Source: Liolophura sinensis (lineage: Eukaryota > Mollusca > Polyplacophora > Chitonida > Chitonidae). From it: a DNA stretch of 64,000 bases. The notes under the pieces were generated by a model. It ran no database searches. It saw only the letters and a list, made by a program, of their open reading frames with translations, and was not told the DNA's origin. Numbering within the stretch: the first letter of the stretch is position 1; every line of letters begins with the position of its first letter. A program made the position numbers and the translations under genes. This document shows, piece by piece, positions 22,601-37,600 of the stretch. Location of the stretch: assembly GCF_032854445.1 (NCBI RefSeq), contig NC_088303.1:25211265-25275264 (forward strand), in the 5' to 3' direction.

Positions 22601-25600
22601 GAGAAAATTTTAGGTCATTTACAGTATTTGGTAGAAACAATTAAGTAAGATGGAGTGTGAGATAATATTCTGTGAAATGTTAAACATTACAAAGGGCTTG
22701 TAAATGTGCGTATATATTTAAATACATACACATGTATATACAATGTGCACAATCCAACTGAAACAGAATTTTAATTTCACTCTGTAATAATCTGTTGTTA
22801 TGCTTGAACCTTGTTTCTGTTGTCATTTCAAGATTATTTTTTCTTTTCTTTGTTTTTTTTTTTAATACACAAAAAGTATGATATTATTAGTTAAGGTGGG
22901 GCACCCAGGTAAAATGTAACAAAATGGTGTGATTTCACTGATTTGTCTCTGATAAATCAAAAATGTTTGATTTAGGGCAAGGTGGAAAAGCATGAAATAT
23001 TTGTCCTGAGTCAAGGAATGATTTGCTGTGCTGAAAATGTATATTTACATAGTGCCTTGAAGAGTTTGAAGTAAGTCATAATGACAGTTTTACCATATGT
23101 TCAGAATTCGACAGTCTGATTTTTTTTTCAGCTAATGTCTTCTCTAGATATTAATACAGGTGTTAACTCTCAGACCATACGTCTACATTTGTACTCCGAT
23201 AGTGTTGAGGTTATGTGAAGTTCAGGCTTTCAGTTACATTGTCTGCATCAATAAGGACATACCTAGCTTGTCTACGCTGAGCAGTCAGTGTGACAGCTAT
23301 TGTGCAATTCTATGTAGCTGTTTGGTCTTGGTGTACCTCAGTCCTCTTCGTATTGAATACCGGTTTTAGTGAAGTAAATTCAGGTGTGCCTAGAAATGTA
23401 CCTAAATTGCCCTTTCTCCTATTTTTGGGTAGTTTAGTATCTTAGCTGAACTTTTTTTGGCTTGATTTCTTACATTTTATGAATGTAAAGATCTCATTTC
23501 CTAAATTTGGTAGATTTAGAATATGAAGAACAATTTCAGGAATATTACATTTTATTACGTAATATTCTTTTTTAAGCTAAGTATAAAATTCTTCAGAATG
23601 GTGTTTAACAGTAATGAAATAAATCAGATTTTTTTTAAAGCTTAGCTTAGTAAACAATGATGAATTGAAACAAGGCAGCCTAGAATGTTTGTGTTAAACG
23701 TTAGGGCAGGCTTTATTGTGGAAAGACATCCCGCAGCATCGTGTAAGAAAAAGCCTGCAGGTCAGTGTTTGATCCAGTGATGTTTGAAATGTTCACTGTG
23801 CCATTGCTGTGTTCGGAAATAACATCAGCAGATCTGGCCTGTCATGCTGTCTGCTCACCTCTTTACTTAACACTGCGGTTATCCAACCAATATGGTATAA
23901 CACTGGATTATAAATAGGCTCTCTTCACGGAGTTCTCTTTAAATGACAAACAAAACAGGCTGTGTGAGATTAAACGTTAGGCCAGACTTTCTTAATGTTT
24001 CTTCTTTACATTAAGCTGGCTCAGTTGATGAATCTGCACGACAGATACTTTCTTTTAGATCAAGTAATTCTTTGTCTGATACTGTGCAACCCAAGCAGCA
24101 TGCGTCTATAGGTTGTATTCTGTAACATATAAAATGTTAGCAATGTGTCAAAAATAGATCACTGAAATGAAATGCTTTTAAAGTATTCACAAAATACACG
24201 TGCATAATTGATTGCATCATGTACTGATATACTGTGCTCTTGTTGTAGAGGTACATGTGTGTGGTACACGATTGTGGTCAAAATTTGGCTTTCATTATTT
24301 CTACAGCAAAATTACAGCAAAATTTCCCAAAGCTGTTAGTAGCCTACATTATATCCATTAACCAGAGTTTCAGTTTGGTTCTATGAATATATCTATCAGG
24401 AATGCCACAGTCATGAGAAAAATATAATTCTATGAGTATCACTTCCAATTTGGTTCTATGAATATATCACTTCCAGTTTGTATGTGATTTGTATCAGGAA
24501 TGCCCCAGTCATGAGAAAAATATAATTGTCATAGATACATGTAAATGCTCCAGTTATGAATTGCTGAAGAAAAGTGTGCAGTTTTGGAAAAAATTTTGAA
24601 TTTTTTATCTGAGCATCAACATGTATTATGAGATATTCATCGGATGAATGGTGGACGTTAATTTGCTTGTAATTCTCATCAGTTGGGGAAATTTCTGAGC
24701 TGCACTGGAAAATGAGATAATGGTTTCTTCAGATTTTGTTATTTTGTGGTAGAAGTCATCAATTATTGTCGATAGAGTACCTCTTTGAGGTTTATTTCTG
24801 TGAATATATCTCATGCAGTTTGATTCATTGAGTATCACTTCCAGTTCGATTTTATGAGTAGCTCATGCATATTAGTTCTGTGAGTACATGTGGAGTATAT
24901 CCCACGCAGTTTGGTTCTGTGAATGCATGTACAGTATATCTCATGCAGTATGGTTCTATGAATACATGTACAGTATATCTCATGCAGTTTGGTTCTATGA
25001 GGTTCACTTCCAGTTTGGTTTAATGACAGTCATGTCCAGTTTGGTTCTATGAGTTTCTCATTTGGTAAGGTTCTATGAGTATCTCATCCAGTTCAGTTCT
25101 GTGACTATCACTTCCAGTTGGGTTTTGTGACTATCACTTCCAGTTTAGTTCTATGAGTATCACTTCCAGTTTGGTTCTATGAATATATCACTTTCTGTTT
25201 GGTTCTATGAATATATCACTTTCAGTTTGGTCCTATGAGTATATTACTTCCAGTTTGGTTCTATGAATATATCACTTCCGCTTTGGTTCTATGATTTGTC
25301 ACTTTCAGTTTGATGCTACATGTATGGGTAAACCTCCAGTTTGTTTCTTTGAGTTTCACTTCCAGTTTGGTTCTGCGAATATATCACTTGCAGTTTGGTT
25401 CTGTGAATATATCTCATCCAGTAACATTCCGTGAGTGCATGTATTTTATCCAATTTGGGTAGGTGTGTCTTGAAATTGTATAGGTGTATATGTGTCTCAT
25501 TCATTTTGATTCTACATGTTGGAGTATATTTACCTTCCTTCCAGTCTGGTTTTCTGAGTACCGTATCTCAGTTTAATTATCTGTAGTATCTCTAAGTTTG

Positions 25601-28600
25601 GTTAGTGCATGTATCTTATTCGTTGCTGTTCTGTTAGTACAAATTTTGGATATTTACACCCGTCTTTCAGATTCAGAAAGCAATGCTTGCTCCCTGGATA
25701 CTTTCTAGGTTAGAACTCTGTAGGTAAGCAGAAAAGTGACTTGTCTTGGCCTTGGTGTCCATGTTCTTTGGGAATGCCATAGACCTAAGGTCATTTTTCA
25801 GTCTTGTGAGTGTCCGCCAGCCATGAGGGGTCTGTCACGACTTAGCCCGGAATCTCTATTCAAATCTAAATTCATCCACATCAGCGTGTTAATCAGAGAT
25901 ATTTACAATGCGTCTCACTACAGAATTTCATAGTGCATTTTTTTTCTACCTTATTTTCTGCTCTCTAGACGTTGCCCAAGTTGCACATGAGGGATTTGTT
26001 ATTGTCAATCTGAGGGTCTTGTTGACAATTTATTTGAGTTGCTGTTTGTAATGTATTTGTAGAAATTGATTTATGGCATATTTAGAAGATACAGAACATG
26101 ATCAAAAGTATTGAATTCTGCTTAGTTTGTTTGCTAATGCTGTCATTTTCAAATTATATGATATCCCAGGGCTACACAATTAAAATCAGACAGAATTAAT
26201 TTCTGCTCTGCCTAAAAAAATAACTCAAACACTTTTGATCTCTGTGTCAAAATCAGGTTTACATAACTACCGAATCTACTGCCAAACCCCAGATCATTGT
26301 TAAAGGCATTACTGTACACTGAAATGTCATCTGATGTACATCCGGATGTTCACAATATGTAGACAGCAGATGTCATATTATTGTCTTTCCATAATTGTAG
26401 ATCATACAGTTTTTGTGACATGTGTATTTTGCTTATTGTTTAGTGGCTGTGTAGTGTTTAGTGGCTGTGTAGTATTTAATGGCTGTGTAGTGTTTAATGG
26501 CTGTAGCAGGAGCATCAGACCCTGACAGCCCGTTAGCATGATTGCCACATGGAAATACTGTATTAAAATTTGCTTGCCAGTGGAAATATAAGTCATAATA
26601 ATTACATTTATTCAGTAATAGGTGTGTAATCAACCAGTTAAGTATTTTTAATATATACGAGAGATTACTTTATGCATTGACTTCAGAATATTTCCATGTT
26701 TTCAGACTGTTGACTGCATTCACGCATGAGATCTCTAATTGCTTTTAATTTGTCTTTTGAGCTTGAAATTCTTTGCTTCAGCTTTTTTTTTTTGTTCATC
26801 TTTTTATTTTTTATATTATTTCTTTCTTTATTTACTTTTATATACCTACATGTATAGGTTTGTTGATAAATTTATAGGCATTGTAATTCTTAAACCTTTT
26901 CGCATATTTGCTAGGTGTTTATTCAAGCATATTCTGAAGGCATTATTTTGTGTAAACTCGTAAAATTATACTTATTGGTGAAGCCCTTAAGTATCTTCAA
27001 GTTTAAATGTTGCGGGATTAAAGCTTTGTGTTTGTACATGTACACATTTTGCATTAAATGTGCGTGTACTTCACAACCATTGTCTCTATCATTGATACAT
27101 GTATTTGGTCGCAATGATGTATTTCCTGGTTTGAGGCCACAAGCCAGATCCGGTGTAAGATGAACTGATGGGAGTGGGTGAGCAAAGTCAGAGTGGGTGG
27201 GCATGGGGAAGTGGGGAAGCTAAGCCCAGCCTGAGGATAGTTGTCATCTCACTGACCTGGAACAGTTCTGATAAGTGGTCGGGGGTAGGGTTATTAAACT
27301 TCACAGTGCATGCTAATCTTCTATCTGATCCTCTGTCCCAGCTGGACAGACTACACTGCTTAACCACAGGATTACTGATACACGCTGCTAGACATAGGAA
27401 AATGACAAGCCGCAATTTAAATCTGCCCTTAATTAATTACTCCTTGATATTATTGCCTTTATGCAGATTCTTTTCTTAGCATTACATACACATTTCATAT
27501 AGAGAGTATATTTTCTATATTTCTGTCATTAATTTTCATTTTTTGTTTGTTTATTAATCTCTGATGTTTTACATTTTCCATTTGAATAAATTCAAAGTGG
27601 AACATGGAAAGTTCCAAGCAGTAGATTTGGTTCTGTTTTTAGCTGATGTAATCTTGGCCAGACATGCTCAGCAAGACAGTAGTCATGCCACATATTTAAT
27701 GGCAAATATTTGGGGTAAGCATTAATGGCAGAAGGATGAAAAAATTACAATTGAGACTAAAAGTATAGGTACATATGTATATGTAAACCCTGTATGTGTT
27801 TATTTTTTGGAAAAAATTTTCAAAGTCTGAAATGCAGATACTTCTAAATTCTCAATATATTGAGGGGCCTCCGTGGCTCATTTGGTTAGCGCACTAGCGC
27901 AGCGTAATGACCCAGGAGCCTCTCACCAATGTGATCGCTGTGAGTTCAAGTCCAGCTCATGCTGGCTTCCTCTCCGGCCGTAAGTGGGAAGGTCTGCCAG
28001 CAACCTGCGGATGGTCGTGGGTTTCCCCCGGGCTGTGCCCGGTTTCCACCCACCATAATGCTGGCCGCCGTCATATAAGTGAAATATTCTTGAGTACGGC
28101 GTAAAACACCAATCAAATAAATAAATAAATCAATATATTGACTGCTGAGCATTTTCCTGATGTATCAAAAAAAAAGTAACAAGATGTTGAGTTTTGTAAT
28201 TGCCTTTCTGCCTTAATAGCTTTGATATGTACATGTGTACATTTAATGTTTTGTTACAGCCATTGGCTGTGTTTTAGACAATTAACAATTCTGTTGATGA
28301 TGGCATTGTTGGTTTCTCTTAATGCCTGTATAATCAATTGTTGTAGTGTTATAGGTTAACAAATTTGGCAACATGGATTGTGTGTATGACTGGAGGACTA
28401 GATGTGAGGTGTTGAATACTGGGAGGGGTTGTGTGTATGACTGGGGGCTAGATGTGAGGTGTTGAATACTGGGAGGGGTTGTGTGTATGACTGGGGGCTA
28501 GATGTGAGGTGTTGAATACTGGGAGGGGTTGTGTGTATGACTGGAGGACTAGATGTGAGGTGTTGAATACTGGGAGGGGTTGTGTGTATGACTGGAGGAC

Positions 28601-31600
28601 TAGATGTGAGGTGTTGAATACTGGGAGGGGTTGTGTGTATGACTGGGGGGCTAGACGTGAGGTGTTGAATACTGGTAGGGATTGTGTGTGACTGGGGGAG
28701 AGATGTGAAGTGTTGAATACTGGGAGGGGTTGTGTGTATGACTGGGGGCTAGATGTGAGGTGTTGAATACTGGGAGGGGTTGAGATTTAGCTCTTTGCAG
28801 TTATGTAATCATTGATACACCCAAATAAAACAGCAATGCAGGCCATATTGTTGCATTCTGCCTGGGTTCATTTCGAGTCCACATCATTTTCAGTGCAATC
28901 ATAAATATTTATATGGAATATTAACACACTTTAAGTATTGAACTGTGGTGTATTGAAACTTTTGTGTCATAATTGGGGATTTATTTCCACTGGTGAATTT
29001 TAAAAAGCTCCAGAGCCTTATGTAGAGAAAAACTTTAAGGTTCAGAACCTGAACTTTAAAGCTTATACTGAGACTCTTGCATAAAAGAATTTTCAAAGAA
29101 CACAAAGTTGATGCTTTGTGAGAACTTTGTGAATGAAAGAATTTGTATGAAAACTAAACTTTCTATTGGTTAATCATCATATTTTGTTCAATTTATTTGT
29201 CATTTTGAATACAGCTTGGTTAGTTTAAGTGTCTAACAGAACCTAAGTGTTTTCCAAAACTAAAATGGCTCTATATTTATATATACCTGAGCTTACTTGT
29301 ATATTGTGTAACGGAATGTATTGCATTTGCATGTTGGCATGAAGGCAACTGTCATTGAAAATTACTTCCCCATGATTTTTACTATAAATTTTTTGAGGGC
29401 TAGGCTGAAAGTCTTATCATTTGACCATAAACAGAACATGTGCTTGTATTCACTTCTACCAGTCTAAATTGTATGATGTTGTTGGTATAAAATTACATAA
29501 GCTTTCCAGTGGAAAGTAATGCATATTATTTGTGTGTGTACAATGTGACAGATATACAAAGCAACAACAACACAAGCTTGCCAAATCATACACTAGTATG
29601 TATACTACAGTACTACACATGTATTGTTGTAGATGGAGGAAATATATACCTTATGTACTTTGACATTAACATATTTTCTTCTGAATGAGTTTCATAGAAA
29701 TTTGTGTATATGGAACAAAAAAAAAAGATCATTTAAATAATTCATTTTCATTGTTTAAGGTAAACTGTGACATACATGAAATGCAGTGGTAAGGCTTGCT
29801 TACATAAGATATTCAGTCAAAAGGCATGCAGCTAGATTGAGCTGAGAGAAGTGGGAATATCTCTCATCAAATCTGGTTTACTTGGAATTTCACTAAAAAC
29901 TTATTCCTAAGCCCTAGTTTTGTGGCCTGTATTGTATGAAACATGGCACTAAGCCATAATCTTTCATTTTTCTGAAACAGGTTTTTGAAAATTGACTACT
30001 TTCGGTATATGGGAAAATGTGTGTCATACTTATGTGCGCAGTCTCTTCTTACCGTTTGGGATTTACTTTTAAATCTTGAAGCCTTCTGGAATTCCTAACT
30101 CACTGTTACATAAATGTACATGCATATGGTACATAGCAACTAATCTTTAGACTGACTTTGATGGAGGACAAACGTTCAAGTTTTCATAATACTGGATATG
30201 ATCCACATGTATTCAAAAGGGACAAAAAACCAAAACAAAACAAAAAAAAATCATTTACATGTAAAGAAGTTTACATCTAGGCAGAACTTCAAAAAGATTT
30301 ATTTATTGTTTAATTTCATTGTTTAATGCCATACTTACAAATTTTTCTCTTAAGTTATATAAACAGCTAGTTTTGTAGGTGAAACTCACCTGAAAGCCCA
30401 GGGTAAACCACTGACCTATGGCAAGTTACTGTCACACTTTCTCACATGTTGCATATAGACTTAATGCCATTATAGGTGGAAAGCAAGTGTTCTTCAACAA
30501 GTGTGTAAGACTGTGCAAACAGCTCTGGTTGAACAGAAAAGGAAGTGGATGGTGGGGCATTAGAGTACATGTAGCTATGAACCAAGATTCTGTTGAAACT
30601 GTTGATTGGCAGGTTCATCTATGAGAAGAAGTCTGTAAAGTTTAATGGTATTAAATCATTTATACAGGGCATTACAATTTTTTGTGGCTTTTTGTAAAAC
30701 CATTGGTGGCCAGATATATGATCGATCATTCCTGCATCTTGTCAGTAGTGCTTTTTCTAAAGCTTAAACCTACTTAAAAGTCTTAACCAAGCTACATGTT
30801 TTTTCATGAAATTCTGTTGAAATAATTCGTAGTATGGCATGGGTTGTGTCGAAATAGAACACTCCTGTGCGTGCACATAATGTCATTTTTAGTGAAAGGA
30901 ATAGGGAAACTTCAAAGATGAAATATAAAATATTTTCTATGGTTTCTTTCAGTACACTGTGCTGCTCTGCGGGATGTGGTATTTTTTCGTCTTGGAGAAG
31001 ACTGGATTTTCCTGGCTGTGCTGGGCATTATAATGGCTCTGCTCAGCTTCGGCATGGATTTTGTTATAGAGAAATGTCAGGAAGGTATGATTTTTGCATG
31101 ATATACAGTGTTGTTCCAAACATAACATCTCTGTCTTCTAGATAAATTATAGTGTCACGCATATAATATATGGCTGATTGAGGAGGTGTCCATCAGACGC
31201 AAGTAATTGACTATATCTGTGGATGTGTGTCACATAACGTATTTCACCAGAAGTTTGGTATCAAGTAAACATGTGCTCACAGACCTGTAAAACAGCAGAT
31301 AATAGTTTGTTTTAGTGAAAATCTCTACCATGTGTGTACTCCTCTACCTGATTAATAATTCTGGTTTGTTTCAGCTAAAATCTGGTTATACAAAGAGCTG
31401 TCTTTCTCCTTACCGCTGCAGTTTGTGGCCTGGGTGTCATACTCCATTGTTTTCATCCTCTTTGCTACTGGGTTTACTCATATCGTCTCCCCACAGGCTA
31501 TAGGTAAGCGCCTCTAGATACAACACGATCTATGAGGCATAGATTACCCCACTGTTGTGATGTGGGGCTGGTTATAGTGGGTTAATAATTGAAATAATTA

Positions 31601-34600
31601 TTATAATTAAAAGTGTAAGATGATAAATCAGGTATGGAGGATTAGTCTAAGTAAGAAACTAATTATTCAGTTGGAAATTTTGTTGTTAATATAGTTTATT
31701 CTTTTATTGCTTTTATTTACAGTTTTACCGTAACAGTAATTAATAAAAAGTGGGTTAAAGTTCATGTTGTTTGATATTGTTTCCATCATATTTCATCTAT
31801 GGTAAATATAGAGATATTGAAATGAAGTTGTTCTGTTGTAATTACACTTTTGTCCTTGTCATAAATTGTTTACTCTTGTAGAAATCCATAGTTTGTGAAG
31901 AGAACATTTTTTCTTACTCCAGTCAATACATACAGTACATGTAAATGACCTAAATATTCACCCCCAAAATATGCATTTTTAGGGGGAAAATATTAAACTG
32001 TCATCAAATTTACAATTTTCCAACAGGATATCATGCTACTCTCCCAACAAACTTTTAAAAAAACCTTTCTTAGGTCTATAGAACTTTTGGAATCATGCAA
32101 AATGCGCAACTTTAGTCATGGGCAAAATGTTAGGTCATTCACCGTAAACATGTGTTAGAGTGGATATTGAATTTGTGTCACATGAAGAAGCTTTTGCCTT
32201 AAAGCTTAGGTCAAAACTTCTTGTCTCTTTTTAGGTTCAGGAATTCCAGAAATGAAAACAATATTGCGAGGAGTTGTACTCAAAGAGTATTTGACATTCC
32301 GTACACTTGTGGCCAAAATAGTGGGGTTATGTTCATCATTGGGGAGCACGTTACCCATTGGGAAAGAGGTGAGTAAAATAGTGGGGTTACGTTCATCATT
32401 GGGGAGCACGTAACCCATTGGGAAAGAGGTGGGTTAAATAGTGGGGTTATGTTCATCATTGGGGAACACGTTACCCTTTGGGAAAGAGGTGGGTAAAATA
32501 GTGGGGTTATGTTCATCATTGGGGAGCACGTAACCCATTGGGAAAGAGGTGAGTAAAATAGAGGGGTTACGTTCATCATCGGGGAGCACGTAACCCATTG
32601 GGAAAGAGGTGAGTAAAATAATGGGGTTATGTTCATCATTGGGGAGCACGTTACCCTTTGGGAAAGAAGTGAGTAAATTAGTGATTTTATGATCATCAAT
32701 GCAGTACCTGAGGATGGTATACTTAATAGTAAATATGGTTTACACTGTTCTAGTGAACATTGAAGTATATTTAACTGAATTCAGATTTAAGATTGAAAAA
32801 AAGGGGTTAGATTCTGTTTAATGCACTGTTTATTCACATTTTTTATTTCACATTTGTTTGTTTTTTCAGGGTCCATTTGTCCATGTTGCCAGTATTGTAG
32901 CTACATTGCTGAGTAAATTTATAACCTCATTCAGGGGAATATTTGAGGTGAGTGCAAAGTGTCACAATCAGGGAAAATTATCACAATGTTCTAGGTTAAT
33001 GCAGACTCTGATACTGATGTTCCCCTTCTAATATGTTGACAAAAGGTGCTGAGGTTTGGCAAAACTAGACAAACATGTACCCTAATTTGCTATTTCAACT
33101 TTCTAAAGTGCCCTTTGGGATGAAAAAAAGGTTGCCTCTCACAACACCGAAATTAGGTACGGACAATCCGTAGGTATTGAAGAAAAATTCTACTGAAGTA
33201 TTTTGTAATCTCTTGTATGCTGCTTGTCAGAAACGGGATCTTTATATGACCATTTTTGAAGTTTCAGTATTTTTTTTTTCCAAAAAATAACATTTTGTGT
33301 GTGCTGGTACATGTACACATGGCCATTTAGCATCAGAATCTGATGCGTGTCTATGACAATGCAACCTTGGCATCCGCGTAAACCAGAAGACTATCGCATG
33401 TAGCTGACATATCCACCACCATGGGGAGAAAACTCAGTACCGTCTGATGTTATGCTCTATTAACGTTGATATTACGAATGGTAGTAAGTGTTTTCTTTTC
33501 ACAGAATGAGTCGAGGAAGTCAGAAATGCTGGCTGCAGCATGTGCAGTTGGTGTAGCATGTACATTTGCAGCTCCAATTGGAGGTAAGGGGAAATCACTC
33601 TCAAAGAATCATGTTAAGAGTAACCAGTTACATATAGTGACCTCCCTTGATCAGTCATTGCGGATACTGTCTTTGGTTGAGAAGAGTATCTTTCAGAATA
33701 ATTTGTTGAAGGTTAAGCATAGGAAACCAGAAATTTGGGATTCCAGAAACTATTTTTTTTTACGATCTTTTGTGTAAAGGAAGATTTTCAGAAGGGTTAT
33801 ATTGGATAGTGGTACCTTTGTCATAGTTGACTGGCTTTTGTGCTTTAGGTGGACATTTTTGATCACTGCAGTTTGTGCTTGGAGTTTGAGGACATCCAGG
33901 AATTTGTTAATTCAGCTTTTATTTTCCTGTGTTGTCTACAAGTTGACTAAATTAACATTTGTTGTTGCAGGTGTATTATTCAGTATTGAGGTAACAGCCA
34001 CGTACTTCGCTGTGCGAAACTACTGGCGAGGTTTCTTTGCGGCTGTCTGTGGAGCGTTAGTCTTCAGGCTGCTGGCCTTCTGGTTTAAGGATGAAGGTAT
34101 GATGGGTTATCCTTGTCAAATGGGAAATAAATTTCAAATTGAATTTTGATGAGCTGGTTGAGTTCTACAGATGCGTTAATTTGTAGTGTGAAGCCAGAGA
34201 GAGTGTTGTAGCGTAAATCAAGTGAGAATCCACTGAAATAATCACCTGCTTGTTACTGTGTATTGTACTTCTGAAGAGCTACTTGACCGGGCTGTGAGCT
34301 GACCTTTTGGTCAAGGGAGACATGTTAAGGTTTTCCTTGACTTTTTGGCATTCACAGTCCCCTGTTTTCTTCTGTTGTGTTCGGCTCTTACTAGCTAGGT
34401 TTAAAAGTTACTGCTGACTTCTTTGTGTTAATTTTTCGCTTTCATCAATGAAAACTGTTCTATTTTGTCAGAAACCATAACAGCTGTATTCCGGACAAAC
34501 CTAAGAACTGAGTTTCCATTCGATGCTCTAGAACTTATAGCGTTCGCTGCTATTGGGTATGCATTAACATATATGTAACAGGATATTACCGTATGTTTAC

Positions 34601-37600
34601 TACAGTAGCATTGTGTAACTTTTTGCTCACTAAACTCAAGTATAGTTAATTACACAAAATATTCATTGTGATGTAGTTGGATTTAATATTATCCAATGAC
34701 TATAGTTTGCATAAATCATTTGACTATGTATCACCTGAAATCTGTTAGGAAGCTTGTAAAGATATGAACTGGTAACTGAAATGCGTTTATGAGACCTTCA
34801 TATTATACTGGAAAATTATATTGCACATTTGCCGACTTCATTCATTAAGTAAGTCCCTTGTTTAAAAGTAGCTGTCACCTATTTTGTAGAGCAGGAGTTC
34901 CTCTCCGGCTGTAAGTGGGAAGGTCTCTCAGCAACCTGCTGATGGTCGTGGGTTTCCCCCGGGCTCTGCCCGGTTTCCTCCCACCATAATGCTGGCCGCC
35001 GTCGTATAAGTGAAATATTCTTGAGTACGGCGTAAAACACCCATCAAATAAATAAATAAATAATAGTAGAGCAGGAGATGAAGTAATTAGACCACTGAAA
35101 ATTAGCATGATGCCATAAATGGCACTCAAGTACTTGTAAATGAATGAGTTAATTTACTAATCTGTACATGATTAGCAATTTCAAATTAACTTCATTACAG
35201 GATTGTTTGTGGGTTTGCTGGTCCACTATTTATTCTTCTGCATCAAAAAATTATTATCTTCACAAGAAGGAGAAAAAGAATGTCCTCATTTCTTCAGAAA
35301 AAGTAAGTGATTTAATAAGCGTGTCATATACTGATGGCCTACATTATTAATTAATACTAGCCAATTGTGTGAAAACGTAACTTGTCTTGTACTATTCCAT
35401 ATCAAAGGATGGAATTGCAGTACTGTGCCTTATATCTTCATGCAGTATATGCTATTTTCAAATGTTGCCAGTTGTGACTGATTAATGAACAGATTAAAAT
35501 TATAGTATGGAGGTGTTGATTTCATTGATGGGATTTTATGACAGACTTCAGAGTACATGGACAATTACTACAAAGGAAAATTAACGTTTTCGGAAGGGAA
35601 CAGCTTCATCGGTGCCGTGATGTTTCATCCTTAATACTGTTTTTCCATTTCAGTCGTTTTATATATCCAGGGTTAGTGGCCCTGATCATCTCTTCTCTCA
35701 CTTTCCCACCGGGCTTGGGTCAGTTCTTCTCAGGGGAGGTATGTCACCACATTATCTCCCCCCATGCTTTTGTACCTGTGATTTCTACATTTAGTGTCTA
35801 CATTTAGGCATCTGAAAAGCAGTTTTATACTGGTTTTATCTAGTGCCTAGTCTCAGTATTATTAAATAAAAAAAAGTTTATATCAACATGTATTGATGAC
35901 ATATAGTCAAGATTTTTCACTTTAAAACTTGTCCGTAATCCAGTTAAATACTTGGACTGAAATGCTTGTTTGTAATAAAATTCTCATGTTGTATCTTTGT
36001 TTTAAATTTCATAAACTGGCTCTGTCTGATAGTCTGATGGGATTCTACTTGACACAGTGTGCTTAACATTTATTTATGGATTGGTGTTTTAGGTGGTACG
36101 TTGTAGGTGTGACAGCAACCTGCAGATGGTCTTTGCTTTACCCAGGGCTCTGCAACATAATGCTGGCTGCCTTTGTACAAGTGCAGTATTTTTGAGTACA
36201 GCTTTGTATGGCGTATAACACCAGTCAAATAAATAAATAAAACTGGTGTTGTACACTGTACTCCAGAATATTTCATTTATACAATGGCTGCCAGCATTAT
36301 GGTGGGAGGAAACCAGGCACATCCTGGGTAACAATTAATACTGTTTACTAATGATGATAATTGCGAATATTTCAGCTGACCCATCGGCAGGCCATCAACG
36401 AACTGTTCAGTAACATCACCTGGTCTACGGGACAAGCAGAAGACCTGGCAGATGAACAGATTATCAGTCATTGGCGACATCCCGCCACCAACATCTATGT
36501 CAACCTTGTAATCTTCATCATCATGACTGTGAGTTCCCACCTCATCCCACCTTTTAGCATTTCTCAAATTCAGGCAAAGAGAAAGATCTCCAAACATTTT
36601 GGGCAAAATATCACCATGTTTTTTTTTTTTTTTTCTTTTATATTCTTTATTTATGCAGATTTTGCAAATTTTGATTATTTCACAGCTATTAATTAATTTC
36701 TCTGTACATGCTTTTGTTTATTATCACTTCATATACCTGTACGCATAAGACAAATCAGGTCATACATGCATTTGGATTGTCTTAAAAACAGCTTTTTTGG
36801 TACATGTACTTTCATGACTTGTCAACCAGCTTCCAGGGACTGGACATTACTGATTGTCCTGGTGTCAGCATATTGTGATAGGGCAGGGCATTATGTCTGC
36901 TGTATTCAGCATGATGAACTTAACTTGAAAACCAGCCTGCAAGTAAGGAAACGGTGAAATAATTTTGAAAGTGACATTCAGCCCCAAGATCACAAACATA
37001 TTTTCATTATTGACCCATTTCTCAAGTACAGGGCATATACTTTCACTTTTAGTTTTGGATGGGGGCTATGTCCAACACTTTGCCTGTTCCTGCTGGCATA
37101 TTTGTTCCTGTCTTCACCGTTGGTAAGCATTCGTATTGTTCACTTAATCTACCTTGACCCGGACAGGTCATCACTCCAGTCAGTCTTAGATGATCTGGCT
37201 CTCTTGATGCAGCCTGACTACATTTATTAAATATGCCGGTTGAGTTTTGTATATGTAGATATGTGTAATGTAAATTTTCTTTTTTGTAAAATGTAATTCA
37301 AATACTCTTGTTACCTTTCAATAATAAAAATTATTGTATTCCTTGGCCTGTGTCACATTTTTGTTGTCGATACACATGTATAATAATTATGTTCTTTGTG
37401 TTGCTTTTACCTGATGATATTCTGTATTTGGGAAGATCTGATGTTGATGAACGAAGCATATATAGATGTAGTTCTGACATCAGTTGGCCGTGTACTGATG
37501 TCATCTTCTACACAAACCGCTCTGAATTATTACATTCACAAATCTGGGTACTTTGTCCTGTTTCCTGGGATGTCCACAAAGTGTCAAAGCTGTATATGAT

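Noticed and set aside
27864-27960. Possible tRNA gene
   Set aside because: A and B boxes are present but the sequence is the head of a SINE and does not fold into a full cloverleaf.
27864-28152. ORFs of 65-68 codons on both strands
   Set aside because: Encoded by a SINE copy; the same peptide recurs at the SINEs at 20903 and 44830.
28379-28789. CRISPR-like regular repeats
   Set aside because: Repeats are directly adjacent without unique spacers, in a eukaryotic intron: a minisatellite. The same holds for the other arrays.
32206-32699. Minus-strand ORFs with repeated SPMMN-like units
   Set aside because: Antisense to the 60-bp exon-5 tandem array; the period is a multiple of three so frames stay open.
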